Shown here piece by piece: positions 1 through 9,612 of a DNA stretch of 41,043 bases. Each line of letters begins with the position of its first letter. The first letter of the stretch is position 1. This DNA is from CAZGRP01 sp964527995 (GTDB lineage: Bacteria > Zhuqueibacterota > Zhuqueibacteria > Oceanimicrobiales > CAZGRP01), in the NCBI GenBank assembly GCA_964527995.1, contig CAZGRP010000037.1, positions 1 to 41,043 on the forward strand, in the 5' to 3' direction. Both the position numbers and the translations under genes were made by a program. The notes under the pieces are model-generated. The model was not told the DNA's origin, searched no databases, and saw nothing but the letters and a program-made list of their open reading frames with translations.

Positions 1-69
1 CCAGCCCGAAGACTCGACTGCCAGTTCCCCAGCACCAGCATTCCAAAGTCGCGGAGTGAAGTTTATACG

Positions 70-98
70 TTGACTTTTCGCACTCGATCAGCTACATT
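70..98 (+). promoter_or_regulatory. Sigma70-type promoter for the GWxTD gene
   Basis: The -35 hexamer TTGACT (70-75) and -10 hexamer TACATT (93-98) are separated by exactly 17 nt. Transcription would begin near 105, giving a leader of about 80 nt before the ATG at 184. The match is 5/6 and 4/6 to the consensus. It is inferred from sequence only. Confidence 0.55.
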
Positions 99-183
99 AC
101 AAGCAAGCTGTTTTCGAACAGAGAGCTGCATGGGAGTGCAAATCATCCCGATATCTCCGTAACTTTTGCCATCCGGAGCTGCG

Positions 184-1740
184 ATGTCGCGTCGTTGTTT
201 CAGCCTGGTCTTCGTCTCCCTCGTCATCTTACTCTCTTGTACTGCGGGCCGTAGCCAGGCGCAGAATACCGCCGGCCAGGCCGACGACCAAACCTTCCTC
301 CTCCTGCTTTCCAGCGACGAACGCGCCGCCTACAACAGCTTGCAGTCCGAGAAAGAGAAGGCCCTGTGGCGGCGTCGCTTCTGGAAGGAGCGAGACCCAA
401 CCCCGACCACCGAACGCAACGAACGCCTGGAGGAGCACCTCCGACGGGTGGCCTACGCGCGTACATTCTTCAAGGCACCTACAAAGCTGGGTTTTGACGA
501 TCGCGGCAGAATCTACGTCAAGTATGGCCCTCCCGACGACCGCTACGTCGATCCGGCTGGCGAGGTGACACGCGGCAATGAGTCGTGGGTTTACTACAAC
601 TTCAGCGGTGGGCTTGCCTTCGACTTTGTGGAAAAAAACGGCATCTACCGGATTGGCTCGCTCTACGATGCCATCGTGGCTGAAGGTGAGAGGTACAGCT
701 GGCTCGACGCGGTGCGGCGCCTCTACCAGGCCCGTGCCGACCTGCACCCGAAGTATAACAAGATCCTCAGCGAACTTGAGAGACTGAGCACTCTCGTTGG
801 CAGCCGCGACGTGCGTTTTGAGGTTCAGCAGATCATCGATCGAGTCGAGATCGACACGCGCACCGACCAGCTTCGGGCGCCGCCGGACCGCTATGTCTTC
901 GACTACGGCGGCGAGCCCCTGCCCATCGTCTTCGATACAGCTAATTTCAAAGCTGCAGGCGGGAAAACTCGAGTCGAAGTCTACTTCGCCGTTTCCTTCC
1001 GCGACTTACGCTTCGTGCCGACGGAGGGACGACTGCAAACGACCCTTCTGCCCATCGTGGCGATCTTCGATCACAACTACAACCTGATCGCCCGCGACTC
1101 GATGAAGGTGACTCTCACCCTGCGCTCGAGCTCCGAGCAGCAGGCCAAAAACTTCGTCAACCAGTTCAGCTTCCAGATCGATCCTGGACAGTACCTTCTG
1201 TTCATCCGGGCCCGTAACCCCGAGAGCGGCCGCATCGGCATCTACCGCATGCCGATTGTAGCGCAAAACTTCGACAGCGATCGCCTCACCCTGAGTGACA
1301 TCCAGTTCTCCCACACGATCCGACCTGCAACGAAGGACGACAAGTTCGTCAAACACGGACTCACAGTGGGCCCCTACCCGTTCCATTCGGTGTATCGCAA
1401 CCGTCCGATTTCTGTCTATTACGAGATCTACAACCTGCAGCCGGATGCGCAGGGCAAGACGGCCTACACGATCGACTATGCGGTGACGCTTGTGAAGTCA
1501 AAGAAAGGTGGGATCACGGCACCGGTCCAGGCCATCGGCGGTATGTTCGGGGATGGTGCCAAGCAGCGAATTACTTCGACGGTGTCCCGCCACGGCCGGA
1601 GTTCTGATGTCGTTGAGTACATCGGCTTCGATCTCAGCGAGCTGCCGCCCGGAACCCTGGAACTCACGGTGCGTGTCACCGACCAGATGTCGGGAAAAGA
1701 AGTTGCCTCCACACGCCGCTTCCAGTTGCTCCTGCCGTAA
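184..1740 (+). CDS. GWxTD domain-containing exported protein
   Basis: This 518-residue protein belongs to the GWxTD family of secreted proteins, whose biochemical role is not established. The N-terminus has arginines, a hydrophobic stretch and a cysteine (LLSC, residue 19), so it is either a lipoprotein or a type I secreted protein cut after SQA. The family core is at residues 40-130: a W..RFWKERDPTPTTERN segment, the HLRRVAYA helix, then DDRGRIYVKYGPPDDR. The eponymous GWxTD motif reads GFDDR here, so Trp and Thr are replaced. The remainder looks beta-rich. The ATG at 184 is preferred over the in-frame TTG at 166 because GGAG lies 6 nt upstream. The gene stands alone with its own promoter and is convergent with the aldo/keto reductase gene. 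Family assignment is firm; function is unknown. Confidence 0.85.
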   Translation: MSRRCFSLVFVSLVILLSCTAGRSQAQNTAGQADDQTFLLLLSSDERAAYNSLQSEKEKALWRRRFWKERDPTPTTERNERLEEHLRRVAYARTFFKAPTKLGFDDRGRIYVKYGPPDDRYVDPAGEVTRGNESWVYYNFSGGLAFDFVEKNGIYRIGSLYDAIVAEGERYSWLDAVRRLYQARADLHPKYNKILSELERLSTLVGSRDVRFEVQQIIDRVEIDTRTDQLRAPPDRYVFDYGGEPLPIVFDTANFKAAGGKTRVEVYFAVSFRDLRFVPTEGRLQTTLLPIVAIFDHNYNLIARDSMKVTLTLRSSSEQQAKNFVNQFSFQIDPGQYLLFIRARNPESGRIGIYRMPIVAQNFDSDRLTLSDIQFSHTIRPATKDDKFVKHGLTVGPYPFHSVYRNRPISVYYEIYNLQPDAQGKTAYTIDYAVTLVKSKKGGITAPVQAIGGMFGDGAKQRITSTVSRHGRSSDVVEYIGFDLSELPPGTLELTVRVTDQMSGKEVASTRRFQLLLP

Positions 1741-1852
1741 AGCCTCCACTCCGGCGTAGCAAAGTCATCCTGCCAGCAGCTCGCGCACCCTTGCTTCTTC
1801 ACACCTGGCAGAGACGGTCCAGTTCGTCCGAAGGAGTACCCAACGACTTGAT

Positions 1853-2794
1853 CTACACCTGTGTCCCCACCATGATTTCATCGATTGTTCGCAACTCGTT
1901 CTCGCTGAGATCCCAGTCCCCGGCCGCAGCGGTCTCTTCGATCTGCTGCGGCCGTTTGGCTCCGCAGATTGCCGAAGTGACGTTCTGGTGGGCGATCACC
2001 CAGGCGACGGCGAGCTGGGCGGCGGTGAATCCGCGTTCCCTGGCAAAAGCTTCCAGCGCCTTGGCAACGGCGATGTTGCGCTCGAAAGTTTTTCCAAGAA
2101 ACAAGAAGTTGTTGGCACGGAAATCGTTCGCCGGAAAGGTGACCGGACGGTCGTACTTGGCCGTCAGCAGCCCCATCGCCATCGGGCTATAGACGATGAC
2201 TCCAATGTCGTTCTCCTGGCAATGGGGCAGCAGCTTGGTCTCGATGTAGCGTACAAAGAGATTCAGCACCGGCTGATGGGAGACGATCTTCCCGTACGAC
2301 TGGTATTCTTTCAGTTCATCGACCGTGAGGTTGGACGTGCCGACATATCTCACCTTGCCCTTGTCGACCAGCTCCATCAGCGTGTCCATAGTCTCCCGCA
2401 CGGGCGTATTCGGGTCGGGTCGATGCGTCTGATACAGATCGATGACGTCGACCTTGAGCCGCCGCAGACTGTCGTCCACGGCCTTCAGGATGTATTCTCG
2501 GCTGAGGTCGGCGTGCAGCTTGCCGGATTCGTCCCAGCGATTGCCGACTTTGGTAGCGACAAAGACTTCCTGACGCCTGCCCTCGAGCGCTCGACCCAGC
2601 ACCTCCTCCGAGTGGCCCCGTCCATAAACGTCCGCGGTGTCGAACAGATTGATGCCCAGGTCGATGGCTCGATGGACAGCGGCGATGGATTCACGGTCAT
2701 CCACTTCGCCCCAGCCGAGCCCACCCATGGCCCAGCAGCCGAAACTCACCACCGACACCTCCATGTCGGAGCTTCCGAGTTTTCTGTAACGCAT
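1853..2794 (-). CDS. Aldo/keto reductase
   Basis: This 313-residue TIM-barrel NADPH-dependent oxidoreductase belongs to the aldo/keto reductase superfamily, which reduces aldehydes and ketones. The catalytic tetrad is visible: Asp and Tyr in FDTADVYGRG, Lys in VATKVG and His in LYQTHRPDP. The N-terminus MRYRKLGSSDMEVSVVSFG is typical of the YhdN/AKR11-13 type. The ATG at 2794 is chosen because an AGGAGGTGGGAGG sequence sits just upstream; an upstream in-frame start at 2863 would add a basic tail not seen in the family. It is the last gene of the minus-strand run, 81 bp after the glycosyltransferase, and may have its own promoter. The substrate cannot be read from the sequence. Confidence 0.93.
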   Translation of the reverse strand: MRYRKLGSSDMEVSVVSFGCWAMGGLGWGEVDDRESIAAVHRAIDLGINLFDTADVYGRGHSEEVLGRALEGRRQEVFVATKVGNRWDESGKLHADLSREYILKAVDDSLRRLKVDVIDLYQTHRPDPNTPVRETMDTLMELVDKGKVRYVGTSNLTVDELKEYQSYGKIVSHQPVLNLFVRYIETKLLPHCQENDIGVIVYSPMAMGLLTAKYDRPVTFPANDFRANNFLFLGKTFERNIAVAKALEAFARERGFTAAQLAVAWVIAHQNVTSAICGAKRPQQIEETAAAGDWDLSENELRTIDEIMVGTQV

Positions 2795-2875
2795 CGACCT
2801 CCCACCTCCTTTTCTTGGTCCACGATCCTTACACTGTCTCCTGCGAGTCACATGGCGGCTCAAAGCCCAGAGGCA

Positions 2876-3823
2876 TCACCGCTCGCGAAACACCATCGAC
2901 CCTGCGGCACGCATCACAGCAGCCAGCCACAGCGCGGCGCCGAGCAGCATGTTCAGCAGCCGATCCCGCGGCCGAACCGAGGCGTACTTGCACCAGTAGT
3001 CGTAGAAGCTGCGGTGTGACGACCAAATCATCGAGGCACGGTGGCGGTAGACGCTGGCCCCTTTGCGATGTACGACCTTGGCCTCGGGGACAAAAACGAT
3101 CCGCCATCCGGCCTGCCACACCCGCCGGCACCAGTCCACGTCGCTGAAGAACATCGGAAAACGCTCGTCCAGCAGACCGACGCCCTCCAGTACTTCCGCC
3201 CGCGTCATCAGACAGGCACCCTGGGGCTGGTCAACGTCCCGTTGCTCGTCATGATCGAAATCGGCCATTTTCCACCGGCCCCATCTTGGCGACCGCGGAA
3301 AGAGGCGCGGCAACCCCGTCAGTTCGATGAGCAAGTCGCGGCGGCGTGGAAAGCGACGGCAGGAGGGCTGGACGGTACCATCGGCGTTGAGCAGCTGCGG
3401 AGCCACGACCCCGACGTCGGGGTGAGCATCCAGATATGCGGCCAGGACCTGCAAGGATCCTGGTTCGATACGAGTGTCGGGATTGAGAAGGAGGATCTTC
3501 TTGCCATGAGCCCGGCGCAGGGCCTGATTCATGGCTCGGGTGTACCCGAGGTTTTCGGAGTTCCGCAGCCGTTGCATGCGAAATCCGCCCTCGCCGACCC
3601 CCTGCCCAATCCACTCGTCCAAGGCTCTGCCGGTGCCGTCGGTGGAGGCGTTGTCCACGACAATGACCTCCACCTCCAGCGGACCGAGGTTGCTCTTCAG
3701 CGACGACAGACAGGCACCAATGTCCGCTTCGTTCTCGAACGTCACCAGAGCGACGGAAAGTTCTGGCGGGTGGAGGGCCGACGCAGGCGGTTCCATCGCC
3801 ACCGGTTGTGGCTCAGCCGACAC
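2876..3823 (-). CDS. Family 2 glycosyltransferase (rhamnosyltransferase-like)
   Basis: This 315-residue GT-A fold enzyme probably transfers a sugar from a nucleotide donor to a growing surface glycan. The nucleotide-binding start LSVALVTFENEADIG, the VIVVDNASTDGTG motif, the LLLNPDTRIEPGS acidic motif and FFSDVDWCRRVWQAGW in the acceptor region are characteristic of GT2 rhamnosyltransferase-like enzymes. A hydrophobic C-terminal segment (LLNMLLGAALWLAAVM) suggests membrane association. The start is GTG at 3823, with AAGGGG upstream, and it overlaps the end of the M24 peptidase gene by 11 bp, so the two are probably translationally coupled. The next ATG (3796) lacks a ribosome site. Donor and acceptor are unknown. 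Confidence 0.9.
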   Translation of the reverse strand: MSAEPQPVAMEPPASALHPPELSVALVTFENEADIGACLSSLKSNLGPLEVEVIVVDNASTDGTGRALDEWIGQGVGEGGFRMQRLRNSENLGYTRAMNQALRRAHGKKILLLNPDTRIEPGSLQVLAAYLDAHPDVGVVAPQLLNADGTVQPSCRRFPRRRDLLIELTGLPRLFPRSPRWGRWKMADFDHDEQRDVDQPQGACLMTRAEVLEGVGLLDERFPMFFSDVDWCRRVWQAGWRIVFVPEAKVVHRKGASVYRHRASMIWSSHRSFYDYWCKYASVRPRDRLLNMLLGAALWLAAVMRAAGSMVFRER

Positions 3824-4883
3824 AGGTTAGCCCCTTGGGAATCGTCGTCAGCACTTCGGCGCCCGATTCGCGCAGAACCACGTCATCCTCGATTCGCACG
3901 CCCCCGAAGCCAACCTCGTAGACCCCCGGCTCGATGGTGATGACGTTCCCGACCTCGAGCTGATCCTTGCTACGCTTGGAAACCCGTGGCAGGTCATGCA
4001 CGCGCAGGCCCAGGCCATGACCAAGCGAATGGACAAACAACGCCCCGAGGCCACACTCTTCGAGATACTGTCGCGCCACCTTGTCGAGATCCACGGCAGA
4101 CATCCCCGGCCTGGCAGCGGCCGTCGAGATCTGGTTGGCATGCAGCACGGCATCGTACATCTGGCGATGCCGCTCCGAGGGCTCGCCCACCACCACCGTG
4201 CGAGTTACATCGGCGGCATATCCATCGACAAAGCAGCCGAAGTCGAAAAGCAGAAACGTGCCCGGCTCCACTTTTTGGCGGGCAGCGCGGGCGTGTGGCA
4301 AGGCCGATCTCGGTCCGCCAGCGACGATCGGCTCGAAGGCGTCGCCATCACCGCCATGCCGCTTCATGAGAAAGGACAGCTCCGCAGCCAGGTCGAAGCA
4401 GTCCGCGCCGACACGGACCTTGCCCAGAACCTCGGCAAAGGCCGCGGCACATACCTGGTTGGCTCGCCGGATGCAGTCGATCTCAGACTCCTCCTTGCGG
4501 CTGGCAATGCGCTCCACAACGTGCTCGGTGGCAGTCAACCGAACACGCGGGAACAGAGTGCGTAGGGTGCTGAATTGCCGGAAAGTAAGGTCCTGGGCCT
4601 CAAAGCCCAGGCGTGCGCCTTCAGGGACCAGTCCTCTCTCCTCGAGAGGCCGGAAGAGGCTATCGGAGGTGAGTACGATCTCAGCGAGCGTGACTTCTTC
4701 AGCAGCCTGGATTTCGTATCGTGGATCGGTGATGAAATAGACTTGGCCCGGGGCGATCAACGCTGCGCCGTTCGAGCCGGTGAACCCAAGCAAGTAGCGC
4801 AGGTTGTGACGGGCAGTGACGAGAAAGTAGTCGAGCTGGTGTTCGGCCAGGCGGTCTCGGAGACGCTGCAGGCGGGAGTTCAT
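3813..4883 (-). CDS. M24 family metallopeptidase (Xaa-Pro aminopeptidase/dipeptidase type)
   Basis: This 356-residue cytoplasmic peptidase would remove residues ahead of proline. An N-terminal creatinase-like domain (about 1-125) is followed by a pita-bread catalytic domain with all expected metal ligands: DFG...DGYAADVTRT (two Asp), HSLGHGLGLRVHD (His), TIEPGVYE (Glu) and GVRIEDD (Glu). The length matches short bacterial PepQ/YpdF-type enzymes rather than the longer E. coli PepP. The ATG overlaps the stop of the upstream TPR gene in an ATGA arrangement, and the 3' end overlaps the glycosyltransferase start, so it sits inside a tightly coupled operon. Exact specificity (aminopeptidase or dipeptidase) is not resolved. 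Confidence 0.92.
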   Translation of the reverse strand: MNSRLQRLRDRLAEHQLDYFLVTARHNLRYLLGFTGSNGAALIAPGQVYFITDPRYEIQAAEEVTLAEIVLTSDSLFRPLEERGLVPEGARLGFEAQDLTFRQFSTLRTLFPRVRLTATEHVVERIASRKEESEIDCIRRANQVCAAAFAEVLGKVRVGADCFDLAAELSFLMKRHGGDGDAFEPIVAGGPRSALPHARAARQKVEPGTFLLFDFGCFVDGYAADVTRTVVVGEPSERHRQMYDAVLHANQISTAAARPGMSAVDLDKVARQYLEECGLGALFVHSLGHGLGLRVHDLPRVSKRSKDQLEVGNVITIEPGVYEVGFGGVRIEDDVVLRESGAEVLTTIPKGLTCVG

Positions 4884-6106
4884 TCGGTCGACTCGGCCAG
4901 TTTCTGCTCCAGTTGTTGGATCTTCTTGCGAAAGTTCTCGTTCTTCGGATCCTTCTCGATCAGCTTTCGGTAGACCTCGAGCGCCTTGGCAAACTGCCCC
5001 TGGGCCGCGTAGATCTCGCCCAGCGTCGGCGTCACGATGGTGACCCCGCGCTCAGAGTCATCTGTCGAGGGCGGTGGCTCGGCCTCGGCGAGCTCCGATT
5101 CATCCACTCCAACCGCAGCCATCTGCGGCGGTGCTTCCTCAGCAACAGGCTCTGCCGCCTCTGGCTCCTGCAGTGGTTCGATGACATCCTCCAGCTCGAC
5201 CTCATCGGTTCCCGGCGGTTCCTTTGCACTGGTTTCGATCAGCTCTTCCACATCGATGTCTTCTTCGGCGTCCAGTTCTGCCGCTGCCGTCTCCGATGCT
5301 GTGGCCGCCGGCTCCGGCTCCGCCGTCTCGGATTCCACCGCTTTCGGCTGTTCCTGCGCGCCCACTTCGAACTCGAATTCACTGGTATCCGAAGGGGCAA
5401 GTTGCTCGCTGTACTTCTGCAGCGTATCGACCTCGTGAGATTCGGCCGGGGAGACGTCTTCGTCCAGAATCTCGTCCTTGAAAATGTCGTCGAGGATGCC
5501 CGAGAACTCCTCCTCCTTGGCCTCATCGCGCCGCTGTCCGGTTTCAGGCTCCGGTGTGGCCGATATCTCACCGGGCTCAGCAGCAATCTCGGGCTCGACG
5601 CTTTCCGCCACCCCCTCCTCGACCTCACCGCGCACAGGCTCCTCGGGCTCTTCGAGATACTCTTCGATCACTTCCTCTTCTTCAACCGCTGGCTCCTGGC
5701 TGAGGTCGATATTCCCCAACATGTTGCGAGCCATCTGATCGAGAGGGTCGATCTGCAGGATCTTGCGATAGCTCATCTCGAAGGTCTTGATCCAGCCGAT
5801 CTCGCGCATCAAGTCGCCGTAGTACTTGTGGGCGGCCAGATAATTCGGGTCGATCGACAGGGCGCGCTTGAACTCCCGCTCTGCGGCGTCGTGTTCGCCC
5901 TTCTCCAGATAACACTTGCCAAGCACGACATGGCCGGTGGCATAGTAGGGGTGCTCGCGCGTGCCCTCCTCGCAGAGCTGCTTGGCCTCATCGACGCGCC
6001 CCGCCTGCAGATAGGCATCGGCCAGTCGTGCGAACATCAGCGAGTGCGGATCCCGTCGCAGGCGCTCCTCAAGGAGCTGAATCTCCTCGGATAACTGCTC
6101 GGCCAT
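4880..6106 (-). CDS. TPR protein with long acidic linker
   Basis: This 408-residue protein has no signal peptide. Residues 1-125 hold about three tetratricopeptide repeats (for example ATGHVVLGKCYLEKGEHDAA). Residues 130-345 form a very acidic, Glu/Pro/Ala-rich stretch with little predicted order. A last TPR-like unit at the C-terminus reads TPTLGEIYAAQGQFAKALEV, followed by a short coiled coil (FRKKIQQLEQKLAE). Such proteins usually act as scaffolds, but no partner can be named. The gene follows the membrane glycosyltransferase by 12 bp and overlaps the M24 gene by 4 bp, so it is part of the surface-glycan operon. GAGGGAAGAG precedes the ATG. The TPR call is firm; the role is unknown. Confidence 0.88.
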   Translation of the reverse strand: MAEQLSEEIQLLEERLRRDPHSLMFARLADAYLQAGRVDEAKQLCEEGTREHPYYATGHVVLGKCYLEKGEHDAAEREFKRALSIDPNYLAAHKYYGDLMREIGWIKTFEMSYRKILQIDPLDQMARNMLGNIDLSQEPAVEEEEVIEEYLEEPEEPVRGEVEEGVAESVEPEIAAEPGEISATPEPETGQRRDEAKEEEFSGILDDIFKDEILDEDVSPAESHEVDTLQKYSEQLAPSDTSEFEFEVGAQEQPKAVESETAEPEPAATASETAAAELDAEEDIDVEELIETSAKEPPGTDEVELEDVIEPLQEPEAAEPVAEEAPPQMAAVGVDESELAEAEPPPSTDDSERGVTIVTPTLGEIYAAQGQFAKALEVYRKLIEKDPKNENFRKKIQQLEQKLAESTE

Positions 6107-6118
6107 AGGTCTCTTCCC

Positions 6119-7660
<1,542 letters not shown>

Positions 7661-7775
7661 GTTTCTCCTCCTCCCTCCACATGTAGGGTTTCCTGCCCAA
7701 CATCCGAACTTCAGGGATCGCCCGCATTTTCTCCATCCTCATGGGACTGCTTCCTCCCCCTGCCATCAGGGCGCC

Positions 7776-8312
7776 TCACCACGACGAGATCGTGCGATTC
7801 AGCACCTCGTCGGCGATTTTTCGCAGCGCCTCCTCGATGGCGGCCCGGCGTGCCTGCTCCCCACCGGCAGGATCGTAGGTGCCCCACTGCACGATCTCAT
7901 CTTCCCACATCACCTTGTTCTTGTGCAGATCTTCAAACCGGATCTTGGCCGTGACGAAGACTTTGTTTTCCTGGACCTGCTCCTCTCGATTGTAGGCCCC
8001 AGGGCGGTCTTCGATGCGCAGCACAGTACCGTCCAGAATGGAATCGGCCCGGCGTGGGTCGGCGATCTTGAGCGTATTGTCCCGCGTAATGCGCTCGATC
8101 ACCGCATCGGTGAGGCTCTCTTTGATGCCAAACTCTGCCGTGCGATCCTTGAAGGTCGGAACCGCCACCGTCTTGATGTGCGACGGCAAGGCCGAGCCGC
8201 TGAATGAGTACGGCCCGCACTGGCTGCCAGTGACCGCCAACAGGGCGACGACAGGTAAGAGCCAGGCCCGTCTTCGCCGGCCATCGCCGATGACCTCAGA
8301 ACGGCAGATCAT
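7776..8312 (-). CDS. lptE: LptE-like outer-membrane lipoprotein
   Basis: This 178-residue protein matches the LptE family, the lipoprotein that plugs LptD for lipopolysaccharide insertion in the outer membrane. Four arginines, a hydrophobic helix (AWLLPVVALLAVTG) and Cys are followed by GPYSFSGSALPSHIKTVAVP, the usual start of the mature domain in this family. The -3 to -1 residues before Cys (GSQ) make a poor lipobox, which leaves lipidation uncertain. PTFKDRT and the alternating beta/alpha pattern also fit. The ATG at 8312 overlaps the end of the sigma-54 activator gene by 17 bp; an AAGGAG lies almost directly before it, so the exact start is slightly doubtful. LptD is not in this window. 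Confidence 0.75.
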   Translation of the reverse strand: MICRSEVIGDGRRRRAWLLPVVALLAVTGSQCGPYSFSGSALPSHIKTVAVPTFKDRTAEFGIKESLTDAVIERITRDNTLKIADPRRADSILDGTVLRIEDRPGAYNREEQVQENKVFVTAKIRFEDLHKNKVMWEDEIVQWGTYDPAGGEQARRAAIEEALRKIADEVLNRTISSW

Positions 8313-9612
8313 ACTCCTTGATTTTCCGATACAGAGTCCGTTCGCTGATCCCAAGCAGCTTGGCCGCCTTCCGCTTGTTTCCGCCGGTCTTTTCGAGCGT
8401 CCGGTGGATCATGATCTTTTCCATTTCCTGCAGCGTCATCCCGTCCGCCAGTTGCGCCGGGGAACCGTCCGCCTGGTTCGATGCCGGATGCACCTCCTGC
8501 ACGTTCTCCGCGGGTGTAGCGGGAATGTAGCTGGAAGGTGGGGCGACAGCAGGCGGTCTCGAACTGAACGGATAGTGCCCCAGAAGGATTTCCTTGACCT
8601 CCGCCACCTGGTCGCGCAAATCGAGAAGGGCACGATAGAGAAACTCTCGCTCCACCTCTTCCGGCGGGCGGTTCACTGGCACCGGCATGTTCCGGTCAGG
8701 ACTGTAGTGCGGCGCCAGGTATTTGGAGAGGACGTACTCGTCGATCTTGCGCCCGCGCTCCAGAACGATGACGCTCTCGACCAGGTTCTTGAGCTCGCGC
8801 ACGTTGCCAGGCCAGGAGTGCCGCTCCATCAGCAAGAAGGCCGATTCCGTGAAGCCCTCGAACTCGATCTTGTTCTCACGGCAGAAATCAGCGGCGAACC
8901 TGCGCGCCAGGATACGCACATCTCCAGGTCGTTCGCGCAAAGGTGGCACTCGCACCGTGACGGCATTCAGGCGATAGTAGAGATCCTGGCGGAACTCCCC
9001 ATGCCGGACCAGAGTCTGGAGATCCTTGTTGGTGGCGGCGATCAAACGCACGTCCACCTTCAGCGGTGTTGAGCCGCCGACGCGCATGAACTCCCGGCCT
9101 TCCAGAACCCGCAGGATCTTCACCTGCACCGACAGCGGCATGTCGCCGATCTCATCCAGAAAAATCGTGCCGCCGTCGGCAATCTCGAAGTAGCCTTTGC
9201 GGCTGGCGATGGCGTGGGTGAAGGCGCCCCTCTCATGCCCAAACAGCTCGGACTCCAGAACACCCTCCGGGATCGCCCCACAGTTGACCACGACAAGTGG
9301 TTTGTTTCGGCGCCGGCTGCGTGCATGAATCGCCTTGGCCACCAGTTCCTTGCCGGTGCCGCTTTCCCCTGCAACCAGGACGGTGATGTCGGTGGTGGCC
9401 ACCTGCTCGATCGTCTCCAAGATTTGGAAGATCTGCGGCGACTCACCGTAGAGCCCGATCTCCTGCTGCAGTTTGCGCAACTCCGCCAGGCGGCCGTCCT
9501 CGTCCGAGCCCAAGGCGTAGGGAGGCTGAAGTTGCGGCGGGTGCGGAGAACGACTCCCGGCCGCGTCGCTACTGCCGGCGAAAGTGCTCCACTGTTTGTT
9601 GAAGTCCTTCAT
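8296..9612 (-). CDS. Sigma-54-interacting AAA+ regulator with Fis-type HTH, GAFTHA loop
   Basis: This 438-residue enhancer-binding protein would drive RNA polymerase-sigma54 open complex formation by ATP hydrolysis. It lacks a receiver, GAF or other recognisable sensor domain; only about 50 Pro/Ser-rich residues precede the AAA+ module. Walker A is GESGTGKE, Walker B is GGTIFLDEIG, the arginine-finger region is FRQDLYYRLNAV, and the C-terminal Fis-like helix-turn-helix is GGNKRKAAKLLGISERTLYR. The sigma-contacting GAFTGA loop reads GAFTHA, with His replacing the second Gly. The ATG at 9612 has AGGTGGAG upstream and lies 44 bp inside the epimerase gene, so coupling is likely. Without a sensor domain, control may be through amount or a partner protein. 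Target genes are unknown. Confidence 0.93.
   Translation of the reverse strand: MKDFNKQWSTFAGSSDAAGSRSPHPPQLQPPYALGSDEDGRLAELRKLQQEIGLYGESPQIFQILETIEQVATTDITVLVAGESGTGKELVAKAIHARSRRRNKPLVVVNCGAIPEGVLESELFGHERGAFTHAIASRKGYFEIADGGTIFLDEIGDMPLSVQVKILRVLEGREFMRVGGSTPLKVDVRLIAATNKDLQTLVRHGEFRQDLYYRLNAVTVRVPPLRERPGDVRILARRFAADFCRENKIEFEGFTESAFLLMERHSWPGNVRELKNLVESVIVLERGRKIDEYVLSKYLAPHYSPDRNMPVPVNRPPEEVEREFLYRALLDLRDQVAEVKEILLGHYPFSSRPPAVAPPSSYIPATPAENVQEVHPASNQADGSPAQLADGMTLQEMEKIMIHRTLEKTGGNKRKAAKLLGISERTLYRKIKEYDLPF

Noticed and set aside
1770..1811. Inverted repeat CTGCCAG/CTGGCAG between convergent genes
   Set aside because: The loop is 28 nt, the arms are only 7 bp and there is no T run, so a terminator is not supported.
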